The position numbers and the translations under genes were made by a program. A stretch of DNA of 64,000 nt, taken from positions 7,948,501 to 8,012,500 of the forward strand of contig NC_091113.1 of NCBI RefSeq assembly GCF_024713975.1. The letters run 5' to 3'. Source of the DNA: Paralichthys olivaceus. Its lineage: Eukaryota; Chordata; Actinopteri; Pleuronectiformes; Paralichthyidae. Every line of letters begins with the position of its first letter. Positions within the stretch are counted from its first letter, which is position 1. This document shows, one piece after another, positions 31,001 through 43,425 of the stretch. Under the pieces are notes generated by a model. It was not told the origin of the DNA and did no database searches. It saw only the letters and a program-made list of their open reading frames with translations.

Positions 31001-31841
31001 TCAAGTTAGTGTTTAAACTGATCTAATCAGTGTTGCTGACCCATGATTATTCGTATTAAGCCCTTGTTACATGTTTTGTCACATCTGTGTTATGTATTTT
31101 GCAGTATCAGGTGTCGTTACGTCCAGGAAACAGGACAGTGAAGCATCAATTTTGCTAAATTTTATGTCATTTTATTCCCTGTTATGTTTTATCTTTGTCA
31201 GGTTGCAACACTAACCACATCGAAGTGCATCGAATGGATGGGAGGGGTCGGCTTCACTAAAGACTACCCCATAGAGAAATACTACAGAGACTGTAAAATT
31301 GGTGAGTATAACTGGACCAATCTGAACCTGTTGATGCATATTGACTTGTGTTTGCAGACTGCTTGTGAAGTAGTTGTTTAGAGTGGAGTTGTGTAACTGC
31401 GACTAAAGCCACAAGGTGGAAAGGACACAAATCACGAGGGCTGTGGGGGGGTCAGGTGTAGCTGCCTGTGATTGGACCAGGGTGAGGCGGAGAAGGAGGC
31501 AGCGGCTGTAATGGGACTCTGTTGGAATTCCCCCTCTCAGAGTGTCGTTATACAAACACAGTGCCAAGGAAACTACCAGAGCAACATGTCGCTTTTCCTC
31601 TCATCACTTCCATGTCGGCGATTCTCCAGCTGGAGCTGTGGCAGAGTCCTTAGTCATGATAGTGAAAGCTGTAGATCTGTTCTCTGTGCAGTTGTAACAT
31701 AACAGATCTTCTTTGTTTCTGCAGTGATTTTACTCTACTGCTTTGTCTTGTGCTCATTTCGCAGGCACCATTTATGAGGGCACGACGAATGTTCAGCTTT
31801 CCAGTATAGCCAAGTTCATCGATAAGGAGTACGACCACTAA
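28050..31841 (+). CDS. acadsb: Short/branched chain specific acyl-CoA dehydrogenase, mitochondrial (433 aa)
   Basis: This flavoenzyme oxidises 2-methylbutyryl-CoA and other short branched acyl-CoAs in the isoleucine pathway of the mitochondrial matrix, passing electrons to ETF. Eleven exons: 28050-28082, 28458-28623, 28720-28820, 28902-29108, 29287-29457, 29865-29990, 30079-30171, 30276-30365, 30470-30607, 31202-31301 and 31765-31841; 434 codons with stop (human 432 aa). The first 30-40 residues are basic and hydroxyl-rich with no acidic residue, as in a transit peptide. Hallmarks: [37 protein letters not shown] (flavin and substrate binding), the second signature [10 protein letters not shown], and the catalytic base Glu413 in [12 protein letters not shown] poly(A) signal AATAAA is at 32418-32423. 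The gene lies between ikzf5 and hmx3 as in human. Confidence 0.97.
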
Positions 31842-34800
31842 ACACTTCCATCGGGAACGAGAACAAATGCACTCTGCTGCTTTACACTCCATATCTTTTT
31901 TTAAATATGACTTTGGTGGGGTTATTGCAGCAGCTGTGAAACGCTGTACCACTGCTTTCATAGAGTTTCTTACAGTTACAACTTGTACACTTGTAAAGTA
32001 GATCCCACTACTGCTGTTACTGATGAAGTTAAAGTTCTCCTGCTTTGGGGTTGAACTTTTAATGTTCCACTTGCTTTCTGTCATTTATTAGTTTTTAAAT
32101 ATGACAGCGTTCTTCAATTGTACATCTCTACAACTTTCCTCTTGGCCTCATTTTTCTTCTGTTAACTGAGATGTCATGATCAATGATTTCAGAATGACTA
32201 TCTGTGTGTAGCAATATGAGAATAGATAAAGATATTATTTTGGAATTTAATATTTCAGTGCTTTCAGGAGGTTGGCTATGACTCACATCAGACATCACAG
32301 TGCATTGTTTTTGCAGGATACTGCAATGTAACACTTTCATGCTTCATAAATACTGTTCAGTTCTCTGCTGTGAAAATAAGACAAGGAATCAAGTGTAAAG
32401 AGTGATCTATCAAAATCAATAAATTTGTAATATGCTGTGAATCATTGTTTCTGTTGTCACTGTTGCCCGTTTGCAGAGTAGTATCGAGATCTGCCACTAG
32501 ATGGAAGCATTCTCCAGAGTGACTGCAGCAGCCTGAGCTGGAGAGGCTTCTCACTGCAGGAGCAGTAAATTATCATGTCTCATAACAGCCTGTCACCTCT
32601 AATGATATTTTATACCAATTTAATTACACTGGTGCTTCAGATGAAAAGAGCCCGCCTGCCTCGTGTAATTGCTTCACTGATAATTTTTCAGGTGAGATTG
32701 ATCACATTTGGCCTCCGAGCTGTGTAAAATGAGGCCTATTGTTTTACACCAAACAGGGAAGTCGTGTCCACATGTATTGGGCCATTGACAGCTCTTACAC
32801 ATGACCCCTTATAGAAAAATGTGCATGTTACATACTGGGTATCTGTTTAACAACAAGGAACAATTACTACCATGAGTTATTCATGAACATGATGTTAAAA
32901 GTCTTAATGCTGCAATAACAGAGATCAGCAGTGGCCACATTTAGATTTCAGAAAGAAATATATACAGACATCCATTATTTGTGTATCTGTATTATCATCT
33001 TTATTTAATTATGATAAGAATTATACTGATTAAACTGTCAAAGCTTTTATTTTATTGGTGTCCTGAAAACCTTGAATTTAACATATACTGTGAGAAAAAA
33101 ATAAAACTATAAACAAGAGACATATTTACTCTAGTGTATTATTTTGACAAAGAATTCTTCATTCTTCTCATGTTTTATTGATCATCTCACATCCTGATTG
33201 TGTTACTGAATAACGATGACATCTCTATCCTGATCATGGAAGAAGGAATCGCTTAAGCTTTGGTGTCATGATCACAAATAATAAAATATTAAATTTCTTC
33301 TGGTTACACCTGTAGCTTTGTTATATGATAATATTGTGTGGAAATGTGGTGATAAACTTCTACTTATAAATGATATCAGTGTTTTCTCATCACTCTGAGG
33401 TTGGGTGGACAGATATTATTGAATATATTTAATAACATCGGGTCCATGTTTGCTGACAAAGCAGTGAAGTGGAAACAGAGGCCTGCGTTAGCATCACTGA
33501 TTGAGTGTGTCCTCCGTTTTCCCCTCTGACCCACTCCGACTTGTTCTGTGTGTGGAACGAACCCCAGTTTAATAAACCTAATCTGGTGAAAACACAGCTA
33601 TCCTGCTTTTCACATGGAGTTGGCAAACGCAGCTCAAGCAGCCTCTTTCTCCGCCCCCATCTTTAACACAGCCATGAGACCTCTAATTATGCAGGGATTC
33701 AAGTAGCTTTCCACAAAACACAGTGTTGTCCTTTAGAGCTGGAGAGCTGCTCCACAAGCTGAAAGGACAGGCTGCATGTTTGCAGGTTGTGCAAATTCAA
33801 TTTGTGTGATTAGCTCACCGCATCTGCTTCAGGTTTGGTCTAAATCATAAATCCTGAATGCTCTCTGGGTTCATTTCTTTTGTCATATGTCAAAATCTCT
33901 GAGGCAACTATCCCCTCAAATTATACTAAATATGTGTCCAAAAAATAGGTGCCTTTATATCACTGTCTTGACAGACATCCTTTCTGTATAGATAAGGTTT
34001 TTATCAGTGACATTTTTAGATTTAAAAGCATCTTACACCCTCTGCATGTTGCATTCTCAATATATTATTGCACTTTATCTCAATCTGAAAGCAGAAACAA
34101 TACAGAGGATGCCCACTGCTCATTTTCTACTAAATTATCATCTAATCTGATCACATACAATCTGCTGCAGCCGAACACCAGTCAGTGTTGTTATAATCTG
34201 TGACAGAGACAAGACTTGCTGTTTCATTGCATTACACCACCTGCTGCCTCTGTGCGTCTGCAGCCTTTTGTACCAAAGCTGATTTGAAAAGCCTTTATCA
34301 CAATGGTATAAACATTCAATTTGATGTCCGCCTGTAGCACTTCCTGGCTAATAAAATTACACTGAAGTCAATGAGCTCCGGTGCAGGTGAAGTGCACGGT
34401 GCATATTGCTTTCCCGTTGCACAGAGGTGGAACAGAGGGATGCTTGAGGTGCAGCAGATGGATGTGAGGTTGAAAAAAAATATTGGATCGAAAAATTCTA
34501 ATAAGTTAATTATTTTGTTGGTAAATAAAAATAAAATACTTATTAAGTGGAATGTTCCTCTTTTTTTTCTTCTTTTTTTTCTTTGTCTTTTAAATATTTT
34601 GGTGGCTTTCATGATGCGTAAAATCTATGCGTAATTTGCGTACTACTTGTGCCAAGACCAAGCTAAAGTGTGAAGATCTCTGGACCATTGATTGAATTTC
34701 CTGACCGGTGATGGTGCTGCACCCCCCTTAAAACATTGAGACATTTTACTCTTTCATTTAATTGGATGATAAGTGTGCGCCTACACTGTTGAGCCCAGAG

Positions 34801-35162
34801 CCAAAACGCTTGCGCGCGGCCTTTCTCTTCTGAGTCTATTCTCGTCACAGCCCCCCGAGGTTTCATCTCAAATCCCATTTGCTATTTTACCTGCCCAATA
34901 GCAGAGACCGAGCGCGTTTTAACTTGGTCGGCATTTTTTTCATTTCATCATTCCATCCATCCAGCGCATGTTTGACGCAGTGATCCCTGCGCTCTCGCTC
35001 CGATCATCCTCGGGAGGTGGACGCACGCAGCTTGGTGCGACTTTTCCTCTTTTTATCTTCTTCTCATACATCATTTTATCCAAGAAGATCTTTTTGTAAG
35101 GTGTTTCTACCCCCCGGTAAGTTTGTTTTTGATGGTGATCCACATCGGACAGTAAAACGGTG
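31842..35162. other. acadsb 3' region and hmx3a upstream region
   Basis: The acadsb 3' untranslated region runs to about 32440. The next 2.7 kb has no gene that I can support. Open frames here lack domains and conserved splice sites. The last 450 bases (from about 34700) are GC-richer and should be the hmx3a promoter and 5' untranslated region. In vertebrates, enhancers of the Hmx genes are expected around here, but I cannot point to one by sequence alone. Confidence 0.5.
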
Positions 35163-36310
35163 ATGGCAGACTCTGATGCGCAGGAGACTCGCCAACCCGC
35201 AAAAGACTCTCCCTTCTCCATAAAGAACCTGCTGAACATCGAGGACAAACCCGCGAAGCAGAAGAGCTTCCTGGGCTCGTCCAGAGGAGTGTTTGAGGGA
35301 AGCTTCTTCTCTCGGCTCGGTGAATTATCTTTCCCTCGGTTTGAGCTGCCCACGGCACAGAGGATTGGACTCTCGGGGCAGTATCTGGACAGAGCGTCTA
35401 CCTGGTGGTACCCGTACACGCTTGGGGCTCATCTGAGGACCGGAGGTGAATATTTTTTAATCTGCATATGAGGAAATTGCAGCTTTTTGATCTGAAAAAA
35501 ATCCCGAGTAATTTTAATGCAAATGGCCTTTTTGGATATTTCATTTCATGGAGACTGAATTGTTCTCAGAATGATTCTTAATTATAAGGAGCCATGTCCA
35601 CAAATCCTTGATTAAATATCGATATTTTAAAACGCATGTTTCTGAATATTCATTGAATGATATACACGTGTTTGCCACTGTAGGACCATGTTTGAAATTA
35701 TGTTTATTCTGCAGGGTCTGAGAAGGCAAACCCGAGGGATGCATCACCGGCACCGGACAGGCGCTCCCCGGACCTCCAGAAAAGTGACCTGCAGGATGTC
35801 AAAGAGGAGAGCGCCGACGACGAGGTCACGCTGGACGAGAGCGACGCGGAGGAGCCGAAGAGAGAGCTGGACCCGGAGGACGACTGGAGGAAAAAGACAG
35901 ACGAGCTGGACGCCGACAAGAAGCCGTGTCGGAAGAAGAAGACGCGCACTGTGTTCTCCCGGAGCCAGGTGTTCCAGCTGGAGTCCACCTTCGACATCAA
36001 GCGCTACCTGAGCAGCTCGGAGCGCGCAGGCCTGGCCGCGTCCCTGCACCTGACGGAGACGCAGGTGAAGATCTGGTTCCAGAATCGGAGGAATAAGTGG
36101 AAGAGGCAGCTGGCTGCGGAGCTGGAGGCGGCCAACCTGAGCCATGCGGCGGCGCAAAGGATTGTGCGGGTTCCCATACTGTACCACGAGCACGGGGCCC
36201 CAGAGTCGACCGGGGGGCCCTCTGCAAACTCACCGGGTAACCAGTCGATGCTGGCTTTTCCCCACCACATGTACTATTCCCACCCGGTGCCACTGCTGAG
36301 GCCTGTTTAA
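35163..36310 (+). CDS. hmx3a: Homeobox protein HMX3 (Nkx5.1-type), 292 aa
   Basis: A homeodomain transcription factor needed for inner-ear, lateral-line and hypothalamic development. Two exons: 35163-35445 (phase 1) and 35715-36310; 293 codons with stop. The N-terminal [10 protein letters not shown] is the Groucho-binding-like motif of the family. The conserved WWYPYTL block follows at the end of exon 1. An acidic region ([16 protein letters not shown]) then leads to the homeodomain at about residues 168-227, with [16 protein letters not shown] and the recognition helix [19 protein letters not shown]. Downstream are the HMX-specific [20 protein letters not shown] and a C-terminal [12 protein letters not shown]. 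Isoleucine in KIWFQN, the [14 protein letters not shown] segment and the LLRPV end mark it as HMX3; HMX2 differs at all three. It lies upstream of bub3, as in human. A possible poly(A) signal is at 37472-37477. Confidence 0.96.
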
Positions 36311-36420
36311 CACTGACTGTGTCATTCAGCTGTAAATATGTTTTTAAACGAGAGTGAGATTCAGTGAAAAAACAACAACATTTTGTATATTTTGTAGATT
36401 AATCGTACACCATGTTAGTT

Positions 36421-36472
36421 CATATTATTGTTATTATTAATATTATTATTATTATTAATATTATTTGTCATT
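36421..36472. repeat. (TTA)n simple repeat
   Basis: Imperfect TTA/TAT trinucleotide run (attattgttattattaat and onwards) in the hmx3a 3' flank. Confidence 0.85.
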
Positions 36473-37885
36473 TTATCCTGCTGAGGTGTAAGCAAGACAC
36501 AAATTCCTTATCACAGCCCCCACTCAAAAATTATAATTATTAACTGATTATTATTGTTGTTATTATTTTATGTGAAATCATTACGTTTTTTTTAAGTGGC
36601 TGCTGTTCCCGTAGGAAAAAAGAACTTGCTTTAAACAGGGTTTACTGTCCATATGTATTTTACAAAGATTTGTGTCAGTGTTCGTACAAAACATGTGGAA
36701 TTTAATATTTTTGGCATTTTCTAACATTGTGCAATATTTCTGGCTTCCCATTAGACTACCTATAGTTATACTTTTGCAGGAAAAACAAATATAATTTTCT
36801 CTTTGTCATGTAATAGTGAGGACAATCATGTGATCCTTGACAAAATAACCAGAAAAGCTGCAGGTGATGTCATTGTTTTTAAGGATGCTATGTTTTGCCG
36901 GTGATTTTAAAGCCATGAAAGAGCCAAAAAATCCTCTGTTTTTCGTGTATGTTTTTCCTCTGATATTGTTATTGAAATTCTGTATATTATATGGTCTTAC
37001 ACTCAGTAAAGATTTCGTTCCAAAAAGAAATATGTATAAGAGTGATGTACATGAGGGAAAAGAAAAAAATGTTGGTTTAAATATTTGTGAGAATGGAGCG
37101 ATGTGTTATCCATCAAATGTCTATTTTTCAAATATCTATGGCACGGTGCAGGTATTCGTGAGATAAAAAAAGTAATCATCACAACTTAAATAATGTTGAA
37201 GTTAAATAATGATGGTCATCTATTTTTAATTTGTGAATTTTGGAATTCAATTAGATACAATTTCAAAGATTTTTTCTAGAAATGTATTTCTTCATTGAAT
37301 ATTTGATTCAGACACACAAACACATGGTCCGTTGCTGTGTTGATCTGCTGCGTATACAGATATGTGCTTTCTTTAAGAATCAATAATCATGATAAAAACA
37401 AAAGGCTGTGATGATGATTACAACTTATAGGCTGTAGATGAAAGTGGCTAAATGGGAATTAAAAAGCAAAAAATAAATTACAAAGCTAATTTCCCATTAA
37501 CATAATCACATTGGGCTTTTGTTTTGCATCTGAGAAGAGGACTGCATTATAGAGTGAAGCACTTTTTAACTGTGGGTTTTAAAAAGTATATACAAATACA
37601 TATTTATTGTTATTACCATTACGTGACCTGCTGGCCTATATAGGACATTGTGGTTTTATTAAACTATTTGGGCAAACTCAAATCAAACAGAAACAGAAAA
37701 AGAAAGAAAGAAGAAATATGAGATACATTATAGCTGTATAAAAATAGCTATAAAAATATGTAATCTCTTACTTCATCATAGGTGTTAAATTAAAACATAT
37801 TTATATTTTATTAATTTGGATTAAAGACAAAATAACAGAAATCATATGTTAGTGAGAGAGCGAGAAAGAGAGTACAGTCCTGTGT

Positions 37886-37979
37886 CACGTGATCTGCGCT
37901 GAGACAACGGAAGTAAACGTTGATGTTTGACCAGCCAATCACATCGCAGGCGGGAATTCGAACATTCATTCCAACCAAT
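37886..37979 (+). promoter_or_regulatory. bub3 promoter: E-box, CCAAT boxes and CDE/CHR-like site
   Basis: Within 100 bases there is an E-box CACGTG (37886-37891), CCAAT at 37935-37939, an E2F-like GGCGGGAA at 37949-37956 directly abutting TTCGAA (37957-37962, a CHR-type TTYGAA), and a second CCAAT at 37975-37979. CDE/CHR plus CCAAT is a make-up known for genes expressed in G2/M, which suits a spindle-checkpoint gene. The sites are seen; their function is inferred. Confidence 0.6.
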
Positions 37980-38049
37980 CAGCGTCCTCTGTGTGCAGAG
38001 CTCAGCGCTTGCTAAGAAGGGAGTTAGCTTAGCGCAGCCACATTTTGCT

Positions 38050-38163
38050 GTTCGACTCTTTTCCACGTTATTTATATGATTACATGATCTTAAACCAGGG
38101 CGGAATAAACAGGCGCAGTCAACTATAGCATCGATTTCTCCTCAAAGGCTCCCAACCGAAGCG
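38050..38163 (+). other. bub3: bub3 non-coding first exon (putative)
   Basis: The bub3 start codon is directly preceded by an acceptor (cttcttgcag), so a non-coding first exon is required. A strong donor gaagcg|gtaagt at 38163/38164, just downstream of the CCAAT/E2F cluster, is the best candidate for its end. The exact transcription start is not known. Confidence 0.55.
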
Positions 38164-39061
38164 GTAAGTGAAATGAAATGCCTCATTTCAGCTTTTGTAG
38201 CCCGCGTTGTCTTCACTGTTAGCAGACAATGCTAACAACAGGCGTGGGCTAGGGGTAATTGCTGGATGTTGTGGAACAGTTCATGTTTATTGGAATAAGA
38301 GCAAACGCCTGGAATTAAACTTTAGCTTTCATCGAGCTCTAGTAACATATCGTGTTATTTCGGAAGCTCAAATGACGCATGCTAAACTGTCGGTTGGGCT
38401 TGTTAGCTAAACTCGTAGCCACTGTCACTGGGCACGGCTAACAACAGGAGGACACACATTGATCCTCAAGTCAGACAGTGGAGGAGGCTACTTCCAGGGA
38501 GTTCAGAGAAAATGGAGAATAAATAATAATTTCAGGAAATCACAAGGCATCATATGTGTGCTGTCTAACTCACTGAGCTCCTAGATCATTCATGCATTTC
38601 CAGTCATTACACGAATACCATATCGATAAGGACCTGCTTATTTTTTATTGGTCAAAACTGAGATTAGTTCTGAGGTGAAATGTCATGGAACAACACGATG
38701 CCTGTTCATTTCAAAATATATTATTTTAAAATAACAAATGTCAGTGTTATTACGTTAAAGTTTGATATTTAGAACCGAACAACAAATATTTGTGGATTAT
38801 AATGAAGTTAAGTATAAAGTCTGTCAAAGAAAACTAATATCGTGAAGCTTGTACACATAATATTATAATATTGATAAAGTGTATACTTGATTGAATTAAC
38901 AAAAATATACAGACAGTGTTGGATACATATCAGTTTGACTCCAAGTTTTTAAAGTGTTAGTTTTGGGTGTTGAACAGTGTTTCTAAGTGTAGTTTATACC
39001 CCTCTATATTGTCCATTAGTCTTGATGTTGGACTTGCTGGTAATGTTTTCCCTTCTTGCAG

Positions 39062-42000
39062 ATGACAGGCTCAAATGAATACAAACTGAACCAGGGACCA
39101 GAGGACACCATCTCTGCCGTCAAGTTCAGCCCCAGCACAGCTCAGTTCCTGCTGGTGTCCTCATGGGACTGCACTGTCCGTCTCTTCGATGTCGGAGGCA
39201 ACACCATGCGGATGAAGTACCAGCACACAGCTCCAGTTCTTGACTGTGCTTTTTATGTAGGTCATAGATTTATGTATATGGTCCTTGTTGTCTTGTCAAA
39301 GCATTTGTCTGGTATATACAGATAATATTCACCTTTAACTTGCAGGACCCAACACATTCCTGGAGTGGAGGATTAGATGCACAGTTAAAAACGCATGATT
39401 TGAACACAGACCAAGGTTTGTCGCAAACCTCTTAAGTACCAATAAAAAGCTTTCAGGCAGTATCATAACTCTTCACTTCGGAGAGTTGAATGTGCTGAAT
39501 TTTTTATTCTATTGACTGCTGCAATATTCACCCTAAACAGATACAATAGTTGGAGCACATGATGCTCCCATCCGTTGTGTGGAGTACTGCCCAGAGGTTA
39601 ACGTCATGGTAACAGGTAGCTGGGACAGATCGGTTCGGCTGTGGGACCCGAGGACACCCTGCAATGCTGGCACCTTTACACAGCCTGAGAAGGTAGAGCA
39701 CAAGAGCCATGCAATTGTTTCAAAAGTTATTTTAATAATATCAATGGGGTGATAATGTTGGGTCAGAATCACTTAAATGTTGTAATAGCACAATATATCA
39801 AGTATTGCAAGATTTTACATTTTAATTTACATGCAATTGTTAGTTTCTTGCCTTGTTGAGTTGTATTTATTTATCAAAGAACTTTCAAAATATAAACTTA
39901 GGGACAGAAATGTAATTTATTTTTATGCTTTTTCATACAATGGGGTGGCCATTTAAGTAGATCTTTTCTACTTGCACTTAACTAGATGTCGATGATACAG
40001 AATGATGATATTGGTTTATAAATAATTGAGCTTATTGTAAAAACTTTAAAATACAGTATTACTGAGACAATACAGAAACCTGGAGAAAAAGGTGACATCC
40101 GCTCTTGTCTCAAACACGTGATCTATACGAAAGGTGTATACGCTTTCTGTGGCCGGAGATAGACTAATCGTCGGCACAGCTGGAAGAAGAGTCCTGGTGT
40201 GGGATCTGAGGAACATGGGCTACGTACAGCAAAGAAGAGAGTCCAGCCTCAAGTATCAGACACGCAGCATCAGAGCTTTCCCCAACAAACAGGTACCCTT
40301 CAAATCCCAAGACACTTTTTTATCACATAAAGTTTACACAGTATTAATGAAACTCACAGTTAGCTGTTGACAGGTAATTTACTCCTTACAGAGTATAATG
40401 TTACGAAACAGATTCCTGTGTTAATGTGAAGAACTTGAATGGTAACTTGGTATTTTGTGTCTTGGCTCCAGGGCTACGTCTTGAGTTCAATTGAAGGACG
40501 AGTAGCTGTGGAGTACCTGGACCCTAGTCAGGAGGTTCAGAAGAAGAAATACGCGTTCAAATGCCACAGGCTGAAGGAGGACGGAATTGAGCATGTTTAC
40601 CCCGTCAATGCAATCTCATTTCACAGTGTTCATAACACCTTTGCCACAGGTACAACTGGCTCATTAGTAGCTACTTCATAAAAACAATGTTTTTTTCCCT
40701 GTGATTTGTTTTTGCAAAACCATCTACCTGTGACCTTCAGCATTAAGCCGCCAAGGTCGCACGTGGAACAAGCTGTTATTATAGATCCATATCTCAACAC
40801 TTTCTAAATCTTTTGAGCTTGACCTTGAGTCTCCCCTTCTGCCAGGTGGCTCGGACGGCTTTGTGAACATCTGGGACCCATTCAACAAGAAGCGCCTGTG
40901 CCAGTTCCACCGGTACCCGACCAGCATCGCCTCCCTCGCCTTCAATAACGACGGCACCATGCTCGCCATCGCCTCCTCTTACATGCAAGAAAAGGGTGAT
41001 ATCGGCCACCCAGAGGATGCCATCTTCATCCGCCAAGTCACAGATGCTGAGACGAAGCCGAAGTGAGTCTTCCTCATCCCTGTGGTGTGTAATACTCCTG
41101 CATAATGTGGCACCTTGCTTCTTGCTGAATCTGTGAGCAGCTGTATTTACAAAGAGCACGTCCATCTGCAGCAGATGCTGATCTGTATCTCAGTTCATCC
41201 ACTTTTCAATATCCGACAGTTGAAAGATGCACAGATGAACTTGAAAATGTTCCTGTGAGTCTTTGTGTCTGTGCTGTCATATCTACACTCAGTGTCCAGA
41301 CATAGAAACCTTCTGCTGTACAATGTGATGCCGTATATTGTAAGAGTGAATGAAATGGTAGGATCGCAGTGTTAAGTTGAAGGTTACATCGATTTAATTG
41401 TTTAGTCTATAAAATGACAGAAGATAGCACAAGAAATAGCCAAGGAGATGTTTCAGATAGCTTTGCTTTGTCCAAACAGCCGTCTAAAACTGAATGATCA
41501 TAGGTGTATTATCACATGGAACAGAGAAATGCAACAGGTTTTTATATTTGAGAAACTGTGATAAGGATTTTTTTCGTTTTTAATAATCAGCTATGAGCTC
41601 TGACAGCAGATGTCTTCAGTATTTCAGGCATGGAAGGTATCTTTACCTCCATTAAAATGAAAGGGGCATTCAATGTTTGACCATGAACTGTATTAATGTA
41701 TGCATGTTTGTTTTCAGTATATCATATGAAATATCTAACTTGAACATAAACAACATTTAGGTGCAACTATTAATTTCATTGATGTTTAAATGATTTCAGT
41801 TTAGACAGGTTCTTTGTGAAAAAGAGCAATAAGGACTTATGACCTTTTGCCATTGATCATTCAAGGGCCATTTACGTCTCTATTAGGGCGTTCATACATT
41901 GTCTTTACTACAGTTGTTCATACAGGCTGTTCTCTGACTTCAATCACAGAATAAACAGACTGTTACCCAGTATTTTCTATAATCTGCCCTTTGTGATCAT

Positions 42001-42169
42001 TAAAAGGTTAGGTTACTGTAGCTCTCTACACATTAGTCAATTAGACTTAATGGATGTCATAGGGATGTCAAACCTCAGAACTGAATATAGTATTGTACAT
42101 TCAATAAACTGCTGCAGTTACAGCTCTCAAGTTGATTGAATCTCTTTTCTTTTTTACAGGTCAACCTAA
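39062..42169 (+). CDS. bub3: Mitotic checkpoint protein BUB3 (326 aa)
   Basis: BUB3 is a seven-bladed WD40 propeller that binds the GLEBS motifs of BUB1 and BUBR1 and phosphorylated KNL1 at kinetochores, as part of the spindle assembly checkpoint. Coding exons: 39062-39256, 39346-39415, 39541-39692, 40134-40292, 40472-40649, 40846-41062 and 42160-42169; 327 codons with stop. Almost every stretch matches vertebrate BUB3: [85 protein letters not shown] and [20 protein letters not shown], ending in TKPKST. The acceptor at 40133/40134 (ctatacgaaag) lacks a pyrimidine tract. The last coding exon holds only ten coding bases. A poly(A) signal is at 42476-42481. Confidence 0.97.
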
Positions 42170-43089
42170 GTCCACCTTGCAATGGTTCCCTCTGCGTGTG
42201 TTTGGGTTATCTGCTGGTATCCAGTGTACCATTATCATATTGTGTCCTGTCATTTATTTCTGTTCCAATACAGTTGATCTTTCTTGTAAGTAACTGTTGT
42301 CTGTTAAAAGCTTTTCTTTTCTGGCTCTTGTTATATATTTCTTTTTTTCATGTATGTTCCAATGACCATGCATCGTTGATCCACATACACCTTTTTCTTC
42401 TTTTGCATGGCCATCAACACAAACTGATGTCGTGATCATTTTTGTTGACTCTTACAACACTGAAACTGTTTGTATAATAAAACATTGATCAACAGCATTA
42501 TCGCAGTCTGTCACATTTACTAACTGCGAAAGAAAACCTGAGAGAAATTCCAGGAATGTGTCGGGGCAGAAAAGCCTCTCTCCACGATGTGTTGAGGGAA
42601 AGCGATGATCCACTCATCTTGCCGAGGGCTCCACTTGCCCCCAGACAGTGACCTGTGCTGATAGACATCAGAGGTCTGCGGCCTAAACCAGATCCTGCTT
42701 TATCACCAGGGGGAAAATTGGGAGAAAACCACTAAACTGGATGAACTGGCTGCATCTGGCAAACTAAAATAAAAATGATTAAGAGGTTGTTTTCTGTATT
42801 TCTTTAATTTTTCTGAATGGTGCATTATCCACTAAGAACCCTTAGTGGTGAATCCACATTTAAATGGGCTGAAGCAAACTCCAAAGTGCTGTCTGTCTTT
42901 TATAGTTTCACTGTGCTGTGGGTTTGCTTTCACCTTTTTTATTGAGAAATCCGTTTAAAGAACTAAAATGTTTTTTAAAACAAATAAATGTACTGCAACA
43001 GCAGAAATGCCTCAGGAGGGTCATACTTTTCCATTATCAATTTATAGACTGCACTTTTGCAAGTTGTTACACGGGTGACAGTCGGTGTA

Positions 43090-43425
43090 ACATTTCTTTT
43101 ATACCTCTGCGACAGCCATTGGCCAAAGGTGTTATGTTTTCTGGTTGTCCCTCTGTTCTCATGTTTGTGTGTCAGATAACCCTGACCCTCTTGTGATATC
43201 TCATGAACACCTTGACAGAATTTCTTCAAATTTCAAAGGTCAAGATCTCTGTGACCTCACCAAGCCCTCTTTGCCTTGTGAAAGTCTTATCCTAAGAATG
43301 CTTTTGAATTTGGCTCAAATGTCCACGTCTCTTTTAACAGATTTAGAATTGTGATCAAAAGTGATGTCGTGGTGACCTCGCACAATGTGTTATTGTTGGC
43401 AGAGGCATACAATTGCAGAGCCAAT
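43090..43425. repeat. Decayed interspersed repeat ('ccaaaggtgttatgttttctggttg' family)
   Basis: Phrases such as ggccaaaggtgttatgtttt, atctcatgaacaccttgaca, gaatttcttcaaatttcaaa and aggtcaagatctctgtgacc are characteristic of a repeat I know from many fish genomes. The copy is diverged and non-coding. Ends are approximate. Confidence 0.6.

Larger units (their letters stand above)
36311..38050. other. hmx3a 3' region; no hmx2 seen
   Basis: The hmx3a 3' untranslated region is AT-rich and contains TTA-rich simple sequence at 36421-36470. AATAAA at 37472-37477 could end it. In human, HMX2 occupies this position. No homeobox (no [11 protein letters not shown]-encoding stretch other than that of hmx3a) is present here on either strand. 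A GAAA-rich run is at 37682-37717. Confidence 0.65.

Noticed and set aside
35744-36193. 149-codon minus-strand frame and other overlapping frames over hmx3a
   Set aside because: GC-rich antisense shadows of the homeobox exon.
36864-37166. 100-codon plus-strand frame after hmx3a, considered as hmx2
   Set aside because: It has no homeodomain residues and reads as AT-rich 3' untranslated sequence.
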